Assembly (NCBI GenBank): GCA_951230915.1
Contig: OX579641.1
Location: 11,284,001 to 11,348,000 of the forward strand
DNA length: 64,000 nucleotides
Direction: 5' to 3'
Source: Antitrichia curtipendula
Taxonomy: Eukaryota; Streptophyta; Bryopsida; Hypnales; Leucodontaceae
The notes beneath the pieces are model-generated. The model saw nothing but the letters and a program-made list of their open reading frames with translations. It was not told the DNA's origin and searched no databases. Below, piece by piece: positions 36,601 through 48,977 of the stretch. The position numbers were made by a program, and so were the translations under genes. Each line of letters opens with the position of its first letter. Position 1 is the first letter of the stretch.

Positions 36601-37609
36601 GCCCTCTCTCGCTTGCCCTCGTTTTCCTGCAGAAACTGGGGAAACAAGAGTGAAGCTGCAGCTGAGGAACCCTCTCACGCACATGGCCCCATGGAAGCCA
36701 ACCGCGGGGGGGGGAAACACGGCAGGAGCAAATCAAAACAAAACCCGAAAAAAAGGGGAAAAAAAGGGAAAAAAATAATTAGAAAAAATATTTTTTATGG
36801 TAGGAAATGACAGATTTCGCCATTTGGGTCTGGCAATGGGGACAGTGAAAATTGGTCGGGAAACAGGTGGAGGTGGGGGTGCTGCTCGGAAAATCAAAGA
36901 TAAAAAAACAAAGGCTTTCAGTGGTCGAGCGCAAGGATCGACGTCGCAACGGCACTCTGGCTGATCAGGAGGAGGCGGGGATGGGGCTGGTGGGACACGG
37001 GGCGCGTGTGAAAAGGGTTATTATTAGGTCTCTGTGGTCATGAATGGGTTAGTTCATCCGTCCGCGATAGGAAAGCTGGTGGGCGGGTGACAGACCGACC
37101 ACGGCTATGGACGGCTATATATGAAGGCTCGGTTACCGCGCCTCCATGAATGGAGATTTCTTCTCTTTGAATTTTGAAATTTGCCACCCAAAACTTTTGT
37201 TTGGTTTTCGGAATTCAAAGAGGGTTTTAATCCCCAAAACGTCTTCTCCAGAATTCACAATTTGAGAAAAATCGTCATAAAGTACTATTCAGAATAATAT
37301 TTTGGAATTCATATGCAAATGAAAGGTGTAGATTTTGAGTTTTAGATTCCATTTGTACGGTTAGATTCACTAATGCTATCATCAATTTTCTAATAATTTT
37401 TAAAATATAATTTAAAGGGAAATTTCAAAATTCCTTTAAAATTCCTTCAAAATTCAATTACAAGAAAAATATTATCATTTTGTGAGTACAATTTGTTGGA
37501 ATGGATTTGAAAGGAGTTTCTCTTCATACGGTGATTTTTTTGAATATTTTTGGTTCTTTAACCATCAAAGCCCTAAATTGCATTTATTGACAATATTGTG
37601 GGCAATTTA
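36601..37609. other. GC-richer upstream region, no gene seen
   Basis: Compositionally unlike the surrounding AT-rich DNA until about 37150. A CTATATATGAAGG sequence at about 37116 could be a TATA box on the plus strand, but no coding exon follows it. Confidence 0.35.
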
Positions 37610-38779
37610 CTATGAAGTGAATTTTTTTTTTTCTTTAATATATTTTCACAACACATGTGCCCAAGGAGTATCTTTTAGGCCCAACAATTTTCATAACTTT
37701 TGACTACATGGTTCAAAAGTTATTGTATGACATGTAGTTTTTAGCAAAGTGTGGGCAGCCTAAGCAACAAAAAAGACTTCTTTAAAAATCATTTTTTTAA
37801 GAATTAAAAATTTGAAATCAATTTTCAAGATTTATATGCACATGGAAAGCTTTGAATCATTCCATTTTTATCATCAAGATGAAAGTTATAGAAGTTTTAG
37901 TTTGCAAGTAAGGTAGATGTCTCTTAAAGCGACTTGTAACACAGGTACATTTTACTTTCTTCAATGTAACAACATTGTACATTTCAGGAAGGTGTTGCTT
38001 TTAGAAACCACTACGTTTCTACTTCAAAAATTGTAACTAATTCCACAAAGGTCCAAAAAATGTGAAACGACTTGGATTAGATGCCAATTCCATTTTTCTT
38101 CCTAGTAAAATTTACTGAATTTTTTTTAAAGAGTTTAGCTTCCCTAAAAATGCAATCAGCTCTTAAAGGATTGCTTTAAGAGCCTCCTACCTTAGTTATG
38201 GTATTTCTACTCTAAGATAAATTTTGAAGTCCTTTATTTTACTCAATTTTTAATATTTTGGAATAAAAAAATAAAAAAATTGGATTTAGATTTTTATTTT
38301 ACAACATTATAAACATTGAGATTGGCATTTTTCAATTCCATAAATAAATTATTAACAATTTAGCATTTTGAATCATCATCTACTTCTTTCTACTTACTAT
38401 TTTTTTCCTATATGTTGTATGATTCCAAATGATTTGAAAATTTTGAAGCATGTAATCAACTTGCCATAAAGAATGATTCCAAATAAACACCATCATTTTG
38501 GACATTTTTTCATACAAACGTGACCTTGTGAAGTGCAGCTACCCGATTTTTCTTAGGGCCAAAGAAAAGGATTTTTGCCACTTCAAACGCTAATATCTTG
38601 CAATCTACACAGTGTAAATTTCTGAAATTTTTTCCACATCTTTTCAAACTAGCGTACTACAAGATCCTACAATTATATGTGTCCAAAAATGTATTTTTTC
38701 TAGAATTTGGTACTTGTACTAGAAATGACAATTTTGGAGCGTTTTGATGAAATCATAGTAAAAAACCTCTAGGAGTTAA
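37610..38779 (+). mobile_element. Family A TTAA element, truncated left, with nested MITE
   Basis: Similarity to the other A copies begins near GTGCCCAAGGAGTATCTTTTA, so the left end is missing. The right end AACCTCTAGGAGTTAA is kept. A separate element of about 286 bp (37909-38194) interrupts it. Confidence 0.7.
37909..38194. mobile_element. Nested MITE with TAAGGTAG ends
   Basis: Sits inside a family A copy between phrases that are adjacent in the intact copies. The ends are inverted: left TAAGGTAGATGTCTCTTAAAG; right on the minus strand TAAGGTAGGAGGCTCTTAAAG. No coding capacity. Confidence 0.65.
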
Positions 38780-39042
38780 ATCTATGACCTCATTTTTGCA
38801 AATCTTGTTTTGAATTAGGGTCAATGCAATTTTGGCTTGGTCAACCACTTGATATACTTCCACATTTGTAATTTTAGAGAAATATGTACTCAAGTAATAC
38901 CAAATCCAACCATTAGATATGATAACAACTTGATAAAGTATCTCCACAAAATAGGATGACTTTCATCCATTAAATAATGAGAATGAAACTGTAGTTTCAA
39001 TCTGTTAGTCATCAAAAAACTCAATGTCGGAGCACTTCAAGG

Positions 39043-40349
39043 TTAACCTTTGAAGGATGTGGCCCCCATGACCAAGGTAATCACCAAAATGCTCATATTC
39101 TTTAACCAATACACTAGAAGGAACCTTTTTTTTTTTGTAAGTCTACAAATGTAAACATTTGTTTAGTCAAATGCCAATCATATCTATTGTAGACGTCTAG
39201 AAAGGTCCATCAAGATTGATGTGGCAAAAACATAAGGAAATCTAAGAAACTTGTCATGTTTTTAAAGGAACGTCACATCAGACATGGTCAAAGAAGGTGC
39301 CAAAAGTGCGCCATGTGGTAGATAGATCACCACATAAGTGCCACATGGGATCTTTTCATCCAAACCATCGATAATGTAGCACTTGACGTTGCACCATCTG
39401 AAAATTTTAATATTGTTTTTAGAGACGTCAAATTAGACGCCTAATCAATTTGTGAGACATCAATTGATGCATATTGTACCTATAGCACAAGGTTGGTGTA
39501 AAGTAATAACTTAAAAAGAAACAAAAAAAATGGACAAAAAATATTGGATGTCAAATTCATCAAGAATTTACCATCTATCATCTACAGAATTTTTGATGGA
39601 AAAATGAAGTAATTACTTCATGGACATTTAGTGAAAATGAAGGATGGAGAGGTCATATTTATACTAAAATCCATTGTCTATTCATAGTCAAACAAAGGAT
39701 ATGGGATAATTTGAAGATGGAAACTTGATCACGGGATGTTGTTTGGGACATTTGGATGTTTTTTAAGACATGTGGATGCTGTTTTAGACATGTGAATGCT
39801 TTTTTAGATATTATACTTTGAATGCAATTTTTGTTTTACATATTAAATATCCCCCTTGTAATAAAAACATATTATTTTCATTTATGGCATCCATCAATTT
39901 CCATGTGTTTACAAAGGTATGCCATGTGGTTGTCCTTCCCCCATCTTTTTCACATCTAGTCAGGGTTTTACCTCAGCCTACAATAACTTTTACTAACTTA
40001 CTCAAAATTAAACCAACCCCCTTTGTCAACTTAGCAGTTCTATGTTTTCTTGGACGTTGTACAAAATGCGACTATGTTTTTTTCAATGTCTTCCAAAACG
40101 TCATGTCACACATGATATCAACTTGTTTTGCTAGAGACATTCAAATGTTTTTTGGAACATCCAACTCCACTCTACCTTTAATAGACGCAAACCCATTTTC
40201 CTTCTTTTGTTCTAAGAAACATTTTTGTTAGATGCTAGTGTCCAAAAAACAGGGGCTCCAACTAGTGAATAAGTGCATTCTTTGTTTTTACAGTGAACAA
40301 TCAAGTCATCGATTGAACACTTTGGGGCCTCAATGTCCTTCAAGGGTTA
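39043..40349 (+). mobile_element. Family D TTAA-type element
   Basis: Starts TTAACCTTTGAAGGATGTGG and ends CAATGTCCTTCAAGGGTTAC, an inverted pair with the right TTAA changed to TTAC. Internal phrases CCCATGACCAAGGTAATCACC and GAACAATCAAGTCATCGATTG recur in the smaller copy at 40413-41502. The stretch 39818-40231 is open for 137 codons but resembles nothing known. Confidence 0.6.
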
Positions 40350-40412
40350 CTTATTTTAGGCAAGCCATCTACAACATTAGAAGAAATTGTGCTCATTGAA
40401 TACATTAACTAG

Positions 40413-41502
40413 CTTAAACCTTCAAAGACCTAGTCTCCCATGACCAAAGTAGTGACCAAAATTGTTTTAACCCCTAAAAGACCAAACACCGTTTTTTGAC
40501 AACATAGCGATTTTGGGCAGCTCATTACCACCATAATTTTTCTTTTTTTTCTTTGAAATTCTCACATAAGATGTGCCCGAGGAGTAGCTTTAAGGTCCAA
40601 CAATTTTCGTAACTTTTGACTACATGGTTAAAAAGTTATTGCATGATACGTCATTTTCATTGTTCGGCGGGCAGCCGGGGCAGCAAAAAAAACTTCTTTA
40701 AAAATCACTTTTAAAAAAAACTAAAATTTGAAATTCGTTCTTTAGATTTATATGTACGTGGGAGGCTTTGAATCATTCCATTCCGATCAATGAGTCAAAA
40801 GTTATGAGGATTCTTAGTTTGAGGGTAGTTATGGAATCTCTACTCTAAAATAAACTTTGAAGTCCTTTATTTAACTCGATTTTCAATATTTTTGAAAAAA
40901 AATAAAAACATTGGGTGTAGATTGTTTATTACAACATTACAATCGTTGGGATTGGCATTTTTCAATTTCATAAATAAATTCTTGACAATTTAGTGTTTTG
41001 AATCATTCTCTACCTCTTCCTACTTACTATTTTTTTCCTATATGTTGTACAATTCCAGATGATCTGAAATTTTTCAAGCATGTAGCCAACTTGCCTTGAA
41101 GAGTAAATCCAAAGAGTAACCATCATTTTGGACATTTTTTCATACAAATGTGACCTTGTGAAGGGCAGCTGCCCGTTTTTTTGCAAGGACAAAAAAAGGA
41201 TTTTTGTCAATTCAAACGCTATTATCTTGCAATCCACTATGTGGAAAATTCTGAATTTTTTTCCACATCTTTTTAAACAAGTTGACTACAAGATCCTACG
41301 GTTACAAGTGTCCAAAAATGTTTTTTTTCTAAAATTTGGCACTAGTATTAGAAATGGCAGTTTTGGAGTGGTTTTGGTGAAAACATAGTCAAAAACCTTT
41401 AGGGGTTAATTATTGGACCAACATGTACATTCTTTATTTCTACAATGAACAATGAAGTCATCCATTGACCACCTTTTGACCTCAACATCCTTTAAGGGTT
41501 AA
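40413..41502 (+). mobile_element. Short family D copy interrupted by a family A element
   Basis: Left end TTAAACCTTCAAAGACCTAG, right end AACATCCTTTAAGGGTTAA. Only about 150 bp belong to family D; the rest is the nested family A element at 40467-41409. The insertion order (D first, A later) is read directly from the nesting. Confidence 0.68.
40467..41409 (+). mobile_element. Family A TTAA element, copy 3 (nested)
   Basis: 943 bp, TTAACCCCTAAAAGACCAAA to AACCTTTAGGGGTTAA, with TTAA at both ends. Of the copies in this window it has the best preserved ends. Confidence 0.82.
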
Positions 41503-43780
41503 ATACTTTAAATTTTTATATTTTATATTATATTATAGTAGTGCATAATATCATTTGCAGAAATGTCCCTTTTAAGGAGATAGTGAATGAATTCACTTCA
41601 CTCACCCCCTCATCTAGTAAGTGGATGAATAATGATATTTTTTCATTATCTCTCATATTTATATGTTTTTAAAAATATATTATATTACAATTGATATAAG
41701 ATTAACCCCTAAAGGACCAAGGTGCCAAAAAACGTGTTGTAGAAGCAACATGATAGCCTTATAATCTTTTAGAGTTTGTCAACTATATCCCATATCTCGT
41801 ACATGCATCCATCTGTTGTATTATATCAATATTTTATATATTATATCCATATGTATTCCACATATTGTATTGTATCAAAGTTATTTTGGTTTTAGTGGGT
41901 GGATGGAGAAGTCAAGTGTTTTCATATATTTATTCTTGATTTGCAAAGGTGGTTAAGTAATTGCTAAGATGTGTGTATATTCCTTTTGAAAGAATAATAT
42001 CACTGAACTGTGCCTACATTGAGACATCTATAAAATGCTATGTCTTGTAAAAATATTCACAAAATTTTCTACAATATTCACTTGCAGGTGATCGTTGGAG
42101 AGGCCTTTACTTTCAATGGGACAACTCTTTGTTCAAATTAGAATGCTAAACCCTAAAGTTTCAAAGTCCTCTTCGGATATTTTTGGGATTTCATGTAGGT
42201 TTGTGTGACCTCAAATTTTGATATGATTTTTTGAAACTATTTTTGAAGATCGGCCATAGTGTGAAGCCTCCAAAGGCCAAGCCCAAAGTGCAAACCTCAC
42301 CCATGTGTCAATTTTTTCAAGCAAAAGATTAAAAACATGAGAAAAGAGTCCAAAATGGCCTTGGAAAAAAAATCACAGCACATGTTCTTACCATCAAACA
42401 AGGAATATGAAAAGTATAAATGGAATAGAAAGATGACATTGGCCATTGAAGGGAAGTAGGTTAAGGGAACTAGGTTCATTGAATACAAAGACTCCCTATT
42501 GTAATGGTGGAGACTAGGTTTCAAACCCCAATGGCAACAAATAACAAATAACAACTTTTTCTGGAACATCCCTAGAATGGGCACCGATCTAATCATTTCT
42601 AGACATTTTTGAGTCCAGCACAAAACATAACAGCTCATAGCCTATGCAATCTTTATTGGGACAACTTATGATTTTTGGCTTATAGTTTCATATAGCTATA
42701 AGTATGTTTTGTAATCTAAAACTTTCCTAAAACACTTTATGCAAGAATCCTTATATACAAATGGCAATATAACTTTGACAAAATAACTTTGAATGTATCC
42801 ATGCAGGATATGCTAGTCAGTGAAGGTAAGACAATACAAATTGCACTAGTTCTGTAAAAGTAGAGTACCTAAGTTAATCTCACAAATTGTGGATGACTAC
42901 ATACTAATCATAGTTCAATAAACTACTACAGCATGAGTTTCATGGTTTAGAAAAAGTAGAAGCATTGTTGAAAATTGCTCCTAGAGGGTGTGGACCTCAC
43001 TTGTGCCCATCCCACAACATGCCAAAACATTGAAATGTCAGTGAGGAAACAGCAGGTGTCTGCAGCCCACAACACTTGTTATCGTTGTCACTAGGGGAAA
43101 AAAAATCATCATGCAACACAAATCATAAGCATGTCCAAAGCTCTTCTGTAAACCTAATGATAAGTCGGACGTTGTAATGTTGAAGCTGCCATTTTCCCAA
43201 TCTTAGTGCACCCACTGCTTTCCACCGTCAATGCTCATAGTAGCAGATTGCTAGTTCTCCTAAGCATCCACTGAGCTCACTTGTGATCACTACAAGAAGT
43301 CGGTTCTTTGGTCATACATACCAAAAAAGACTAGTGAGCTAAAGGTATTTGAAGTATTGAGTTTTTCTCTGTCTGTTCAGAGTTTCATCTTCTATATTGG
43401 CCTTGCATTTAATTGTGTCTGCATAATTTCGGCTTGGCTCATTAAGCAGCCAACTCCTGCAACTCATTATAAGGCTATGCAATGACGGTTTTTAAATAGC
43501 TCTTTGAGAGAGGTGTTTTTGTCATCTGAAAATGGTGGCTTATTTTCCATTAATGCTTACTGCTTGCTAAATCCAAGCAGATTTGCATATAATTTTTTGA
43601 AAATTTTGAGACTGTGGTTTTGGGATCAGAAACTTCATTTATGAAGTGCATTTCTATTGCCAGCTTTCCATCATGTATGTAGTCCATTTATTTTTGCTCT
43701 ATATTTTTTTGAGCTATTCATGTAAGAGACAAGAATATTTTCAAAATCTAAAGCTTGAATCATTGTTCTTGCAAAGAACA
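41503..43780. other. AT-rich DNA with an isolated family end, no gene
   Basis: A left-end sequence TTAACCCCTAAAGGACCAAG begins near 41703 without a matching right end. ACAAATAACAAATAACAAC at about 42537 is a short relative of the heptamer array at 43787. No exon recognised. Confidence 0.45.
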
Positions 43781-43786
43781 AATGAC

Positions 43787-43876
43787 AAATAACAAATAAC
43801 AAATAACAAATAACAAATAACAAATAACAAATAACAAATAACAAATAACAAATAACAAATAACAAATAACAAATAA
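43787..43876. repeat. (AAATAAC)n heptamer microsatellite
   Basis: About 12.9 nearly perfect copies of a 7-bp unit. Seven is not a multiple of three, and no unit frame carries a stop on the minus strand, so all three minus frames read a repeating LLFVICY peptide. This explains the open frames there without a gene. Confidence 0.95.
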
Positions 43877-43922
43877 GTGTGTGAAAAGAGAGAACAAATC
43901 TGATTTTCTAGGAAAAAAACTC

Positions 43923-43989
43923 GACGGACTCTCAATCATAGTTTGGGTCTCCATTTTTGCTCGACCCAAACTATGGTCGAGAGTCCGTC
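43923..43989. repeat. 27-bp-arm hairpin
   Basis: Arms 43923-43949 (GACGGACTCTC...TTTGGGTC) and 43963-43989 pair with only a short internal mismatch (AAT against GTC) around a 13-base loop. The GACGGACTCTTGAC word recurs at about 44125. It could be a terminal repeat of a small element; the partner end was not found. Confidence 0.75.
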
Positions 43990-45880
43990 AACATGTAATT
44001 AATTTTCTGCCAAAAATGTCAGTTTGGAGGGTGACGAGCTCTTGACTGTGCTGTCTAGTGTGAAGGGTCGAGAGCCCGAAATTTTAGGAATTTATGGATT
44101 CCTGCAATTTGATTGGTGGAAATCGACGGACTCTTGACCTTGTGCCGTAGTATGAAGTGACCTTTAGGATCCATAAGGGTTGGAATTGGGTAAGAGAGAC
44201 ACATTAGAATCCAAAAGGGCAAGAATAGTCACCTTGGGTCTATAATGAGAAGCTATATGTTTTTGCTCTAATGGCTAATAGTATATCATTTTCCTCCAAA
44301 AATTAAATAACTAAAATACATGTGAAAATAATCCTAGTTTTTATGAAAAAAAATTATAAATTCAATAAATATATTTATACATAGTGCGGGACGCAATGAT
44401 CAAACAATCTATAATGAACTTCTTACCTTATAGATGATTAGCTTCAAATAAACCAAAAGCTATAGGATAAAGAAGATGGACAAACTCATCCGTATTTGAA
44501 TCATCACAATATTTGTGTTTGAATTTCACAATGTAGATCATATCCGTCTTTGTATATGAACATATTCATATTAGTAGTATGATGTATATGTATCTATATG
44601 GGACAAGACATAGGACATTGGGGTGTAAATAATTTTGGGTGCATAGTATAGTTAATCTTTGAAAAATAATGATTATATTATATGACAAATGTACTATTAA
44701 ACAAAAAAATTGCCTTGTTATTGAATTTTGATAAAGTTTAGAACTTTCTAAATTCATTGCTTGTCAAACTTCTAGGAATTGAATGGAATTCAAGCATCAA
44801 ATCTACAAAGTTTTTTGTGATTTTATCCATATCTTTATTGTTAGCATTTGCGTTTTTAATTTGTCTATTTTTAGTTAGAAATTTTTGTCTAATATGCCAT
44901 GGTTTTATAATTTTTTGTTTGTTCCACATTATTTTCTTTAAAAAATAAAAATAATCTCTATATGATCTAAAATGATATCCAATTTGTTAAATGGCACATT
45001 CTAATACCAAGTGCAATAAATTTTGATCACTCAATATCGAGTATGTTTTCAAAAATAAGTTCTAATATATTTGGAGAACAAATAGATGCTTAATGTATGA
45101 TTTGAATGTTGAATGTTTGCAGTTGCAACATGATCATCGAACCGTTTGGATCCATGATCGCGCGGAAGATGGAACCGTTGGAGACTTTCACTTCCACTAC
45201 TCCACTAGCGTTGATTGGGCTCCCTCCCCTACAACTAGAAAAAGGGTTGCACTTCTTCCCAAACTCTTGTCTTTGTCGGTTCTCTTCCTTACACACCAAA
45301 GAATTTCTCATACAATGTCTTGGCGTCAAAGTTTTGTTCCCATAGATATAACATTGCATTACTCTAATCTTTTAGCTCTTGTACCATTGTACCCTTGTAG
45401 AGTTCTAGCTAGTGCTCCAACTTCCATTTGTTATGGAACGTCCGTCATAAAATTGGACGTCTGTCAAATTGACAAAACGTTCAAATTCAATTCCAACATC
45501 TGTCAAGATCCCCCCCCCAAAAAAAAAAATTAGATGGTCCATCCATCTAAGTTGACGGACAAGTTGTCCAGGCCATCAACTAACTAACTAATTAAATTTT
45601 TGGACGCTTGAGATGATCTATCAAGAGCTTGTACTTCCAAATTGACGAACAAGTCATTCAAGCCGTCAAGATTTTTTTGAGCAATTGACATTGATGGACA
45701 TTCCAATAGGAAAAGCCAGTGTCATGTCATGATAGAAAACCTTGATGAGGATAGATATTTTATGTGGATGATAAAATGAACATAGTCAATAAAATCTACA
45801 ATGAAGGGTGGTCAACTAAAATTGTGCTATGGTTTTGGTAGTGTGTATATCAAAAAATTAGTGCAAATGTAAGGCAGTGA
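43990..45880. other. Gene-free DNA with one unexplained open stretch
   Basis: 45093-45533 (+) is open for 146 codons and less AT-rich than its surroundings, but its translation fits no family I know and has no splice partners. A C-run followed by an A-run lies at about 45510-45530. Confidence 0.4.
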
Positions 45881-45889
45881 TCACAATTA

Positions 45890-46345
45890 GAATTTGAGGA
45901 GTTGAAGAGGCGCACAAGTGATCTTACAATTCATCTTGGTTCTTTGAGTGCTTTTGTGAAGAAGGGCATTAAGCTTTCTAACAAAGGTAAAGAATGTGTG
46001 GCGCTTTCTTTGGCGCAAAATGCGATGGAGATTGCACTAGGGACGGTGAATGAAACTACAAAGACTTGGCTTGCTTACTTTTACTATGTCACACTTGACA
46101 ATTGATATAGGATAGGAGTTGAGAGAGGGTTAGTGAGGAGTTTACTTGTGGATGGAGCTCATGCGTTTAATGGCTCCAACTACAAGATTCTTGCATAGGA
46201 AGTAGTTGGCAATATTGTAAGCACACCATTGGGTTCTCTACGGAGTGTGTGGGAGGAGATTTTTACTTGGCCTTCCAAAGACAGGTCACTGATGAGGTCA
46301 TTTGAGAGGAGCTTGATTATGCAACAAAGTAGAGCAGAATATTAA
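45890..46345 (+). pseudogene. Decayed coding fragment, family unknown
   Basis: A helical-looking frame begins ELKRRTSDLTIHLGSL and continues KKGIKLSNKGKECVALSLA, TKTWLAYFYYV. It then passes a stop at about 46103 (TGA) and another near 46196 (TAG) into LVRSLLVDGAHAFNGSNYK and GSLRSVWEEIFTWPSKDRSL. The composition and periodicity are protein-like and unlike the flanking AT-rich DNA. No family is assigned. Confidence 0.4.
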
Positions 46346-48023
46346 AGTTCTAGTGGATTTTACAATTACTTCTATGATTTCATGACATTTTCATGGACTG
46401 CCATTATGTTTAATTGGTCATATTAATAAACATATGGCTATTCATATGAACAAATAAACATAATGGCAGTGTTATTTTGTTTGGTTGTATTAAACTTGGT
46501 TATATGAATAAACATAGCCACGCTACTTGTTCGTTGTGATAGTTTATTTGGTTCATTCTCTTTATGCTTTGCTTTAGTTTTTCAACTCTGCCTAGCCTTT
46601 TGTCATAGCTATAATGCATCATATCATCCTTCTTGTGGTTGTGGTTAGCTTCACAAGCTAGGTAGGTTTTCACTTATACTACTAAAAGGGGGGCTTGAAT
46701 TAACACAATTTCTATTGAATTGTGTTGATAGTTACTATAGACATTGCAGAAATGATAATTTTGCATAATTTGTGTTGAAATCCAACATAGATTCCCTAAA
46801 CGTGTTATTTTTGTAATCTCAATCAACATAATTGTAATCATTTGACCAAAAAAAATTTGCTCAATTGATTTGGCAATCCTCTAAACATCATCTTCATTTT
46901 CCCACATATTGTAGTAGTAGGGTAGGGTTGACAGACAATAATTATGTAAAAATAAGCCAAAAAATAAATAGATAAAAGCTTTAAAAAATCAAATTCAACA
47001 AAAATAAAAAAAACAAGATGTTGTAAGAAGAGAAAATGTTCAACATTAGTGGGAAAATCCAATGACCATCTACCATTAATATATTTTTAGATGGAAAGGT
47101 ACAAGGCTTACTTCATTGGCATTCGATGAAATAGAAGGGGGAAGAAGTTGTTTTTGTAATGAAATCCATTGTCTGTCATCAATTCTCAAAGGGTATGGGA
47201 TAATTTGTAGATGAGAGCTTGACCGCTCATTGTCAAAATGTAGGAATTGTGTGCAAAGTATAATTTCAGACCTCATTTTGGCATAGTATAATAAAAAAAA
47301 TTCAATACATTTTGAACTAAAAAAAGTTGTGAAATCAATTTAAATTTTATTTCCAAAAATTTGTTTGATATTTCAAGCCTCCAATCAAAAGTCATGGACA
47401 AAATTTAGAGAGGATGTTTGAAATTGTCAAAAAAAATGTCCCTTCCAACTCCTTTGAAATTTGTCCATAACTTTTGATTGGAGTCTCAAAATTCCAAACG
47501 GATTTAAAAAAATTAAAGTTAGCTTGATTTTGCACATTCACTTAGTTAAAAGTTTTCTGAATTTTTTTTCCCTACACTACTTGAATGAGGTCTAAAATTG
47601 TACTTTAACCACAATTCCAACTTTTTACTAAACTATGAGTGATTGAGCTTCTATGAAGGTAGAACTTCTTATTACCATATATATTTGCTATTTAGGTACT
47701 TTGGAAAAGCTATTTGTTAGCTCTCATATTTTTCAAAGATTGGAAAATTTGATAGAAGCCATTTGCAAAAAGAATGAAGATATTTTGACAAGAAGTGAAT
47801 TTTCTGTGATTTTTCAAAGGTAAAATGTTAAAGTATGAGTAGATCCTTGTTGAAGTATGGGCAAACCCTTCTTAAAGTGTGGGCTAACATGTCCGCTTTC
47901 CAAGAGCATTTTCATTATGATAAAAGCTTAATAAGATTGTGGTAATGGGTGGGTCACTAACACAAATGGGAGGGGTCCCTAGGTATTGGAATTGGATGGA
48001 TGGCGGTAATGGGAAATTCTACC
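46346..48023. other. AT-rich DNA, no gene seen
   Basis: No exon recognised; short open frames only. Confidence 0.45.
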
Positions 48024-48977
48024 TTAACTCCTAAAGATCAGAGACTATGTTTTCACCCAAAACGCTCCAAAACTATAATTTCTAGTACAAGTACTAAATT
48101 TTTGAAAAAAAACGTTTCTAGGCATATGTAACCATAGGATCTTGTAGTAAGATGGTTTGAAAAGATGTGTAAAAAAATTCATAAATTTACACCATGTGGA
48201 TTATAAGCTATTAGCATTTGGATTCACAAAAATCCTTTTCTTGTCCCTATAAAAAAAATGGGTAGCTACACTTTACAAGGTCACATTTGTAAGAAAAAAT
48301 GTCCAAAATGGTGGTTACTCTTTGGATTCATTTTTCAAGGCAAGTTGGCTACATGTTTGAAATTTTTTAGATCATTTGGATTTGAACAACATATAAGAAA
48401 AAAATAGTAGTAGAAAGCAATAGATAATGATTTAAAATAATAAGTTGTTAGCTATTTATTTATGGAATTGAAAAATGACAATCCCAAAGGTTGTAATGTC
48501 GTAATAAAAAATCTACACTTTATTTTTTTTATTTTTTTCAAAAGTATTGAAAATTGAGTTAAATAAATGACTTTGAAGTTTATTTTAGACTATAGATTTT
48601 ATAACTACCCGTAAACTATCTACAATTAAAACTCCTCATAACTTTCATTTCATTAATCAAAATGGAATGATTCAAAGCTTTCCATGTATATAGAAATCTA
48701 AAGAATCAATTTCAAATTTTTCCTTTTAAAATAAGTAATTTTTAAAGAAGTTTTTTTTGCTACCCAAGTTGCCCATCAAGCAATGAAAATTACATATCAT
48801 ACAATAACTTTTTGACCATGTAGTCAAAAGTTATGGAAATTGTTGGGCCTTAAATCTACTCCTTGGGGTACATATTGTGTGAATTTTTTTAAGAAAAAAA
48901 TAAAAATTCTATTTGTAGTGAGCTACCCCAAATCGCTATGTTGCCAAAAAAATGCACTTTGGTCCTCTAGGGGTTAA
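48024..48977 (-). mobile_element. Family A TTAA element, copy 4 (inverted)
   Basis: 954 bp from TTAACTCCTAAAGATCAGAG to GGTCCTCTAGGGGTTAA. Same orientation as the copy at 4502 and opposite to the 21.5-, 40.5- and 59.3-kb copies. Confidence 0.8.

Noticed and set aside
39818..40231. 137-codon open frame as a gene
   Set aside because: It lies inside the family D element, has no recognisable domain and no splice or start context.
43671..43969. Three overlapping minus-strand frames encoding LLFVICY repeats
   Set aside because: They arise automatically from the AAATAAC heptamer, which lacks stops in any frame on that strand.
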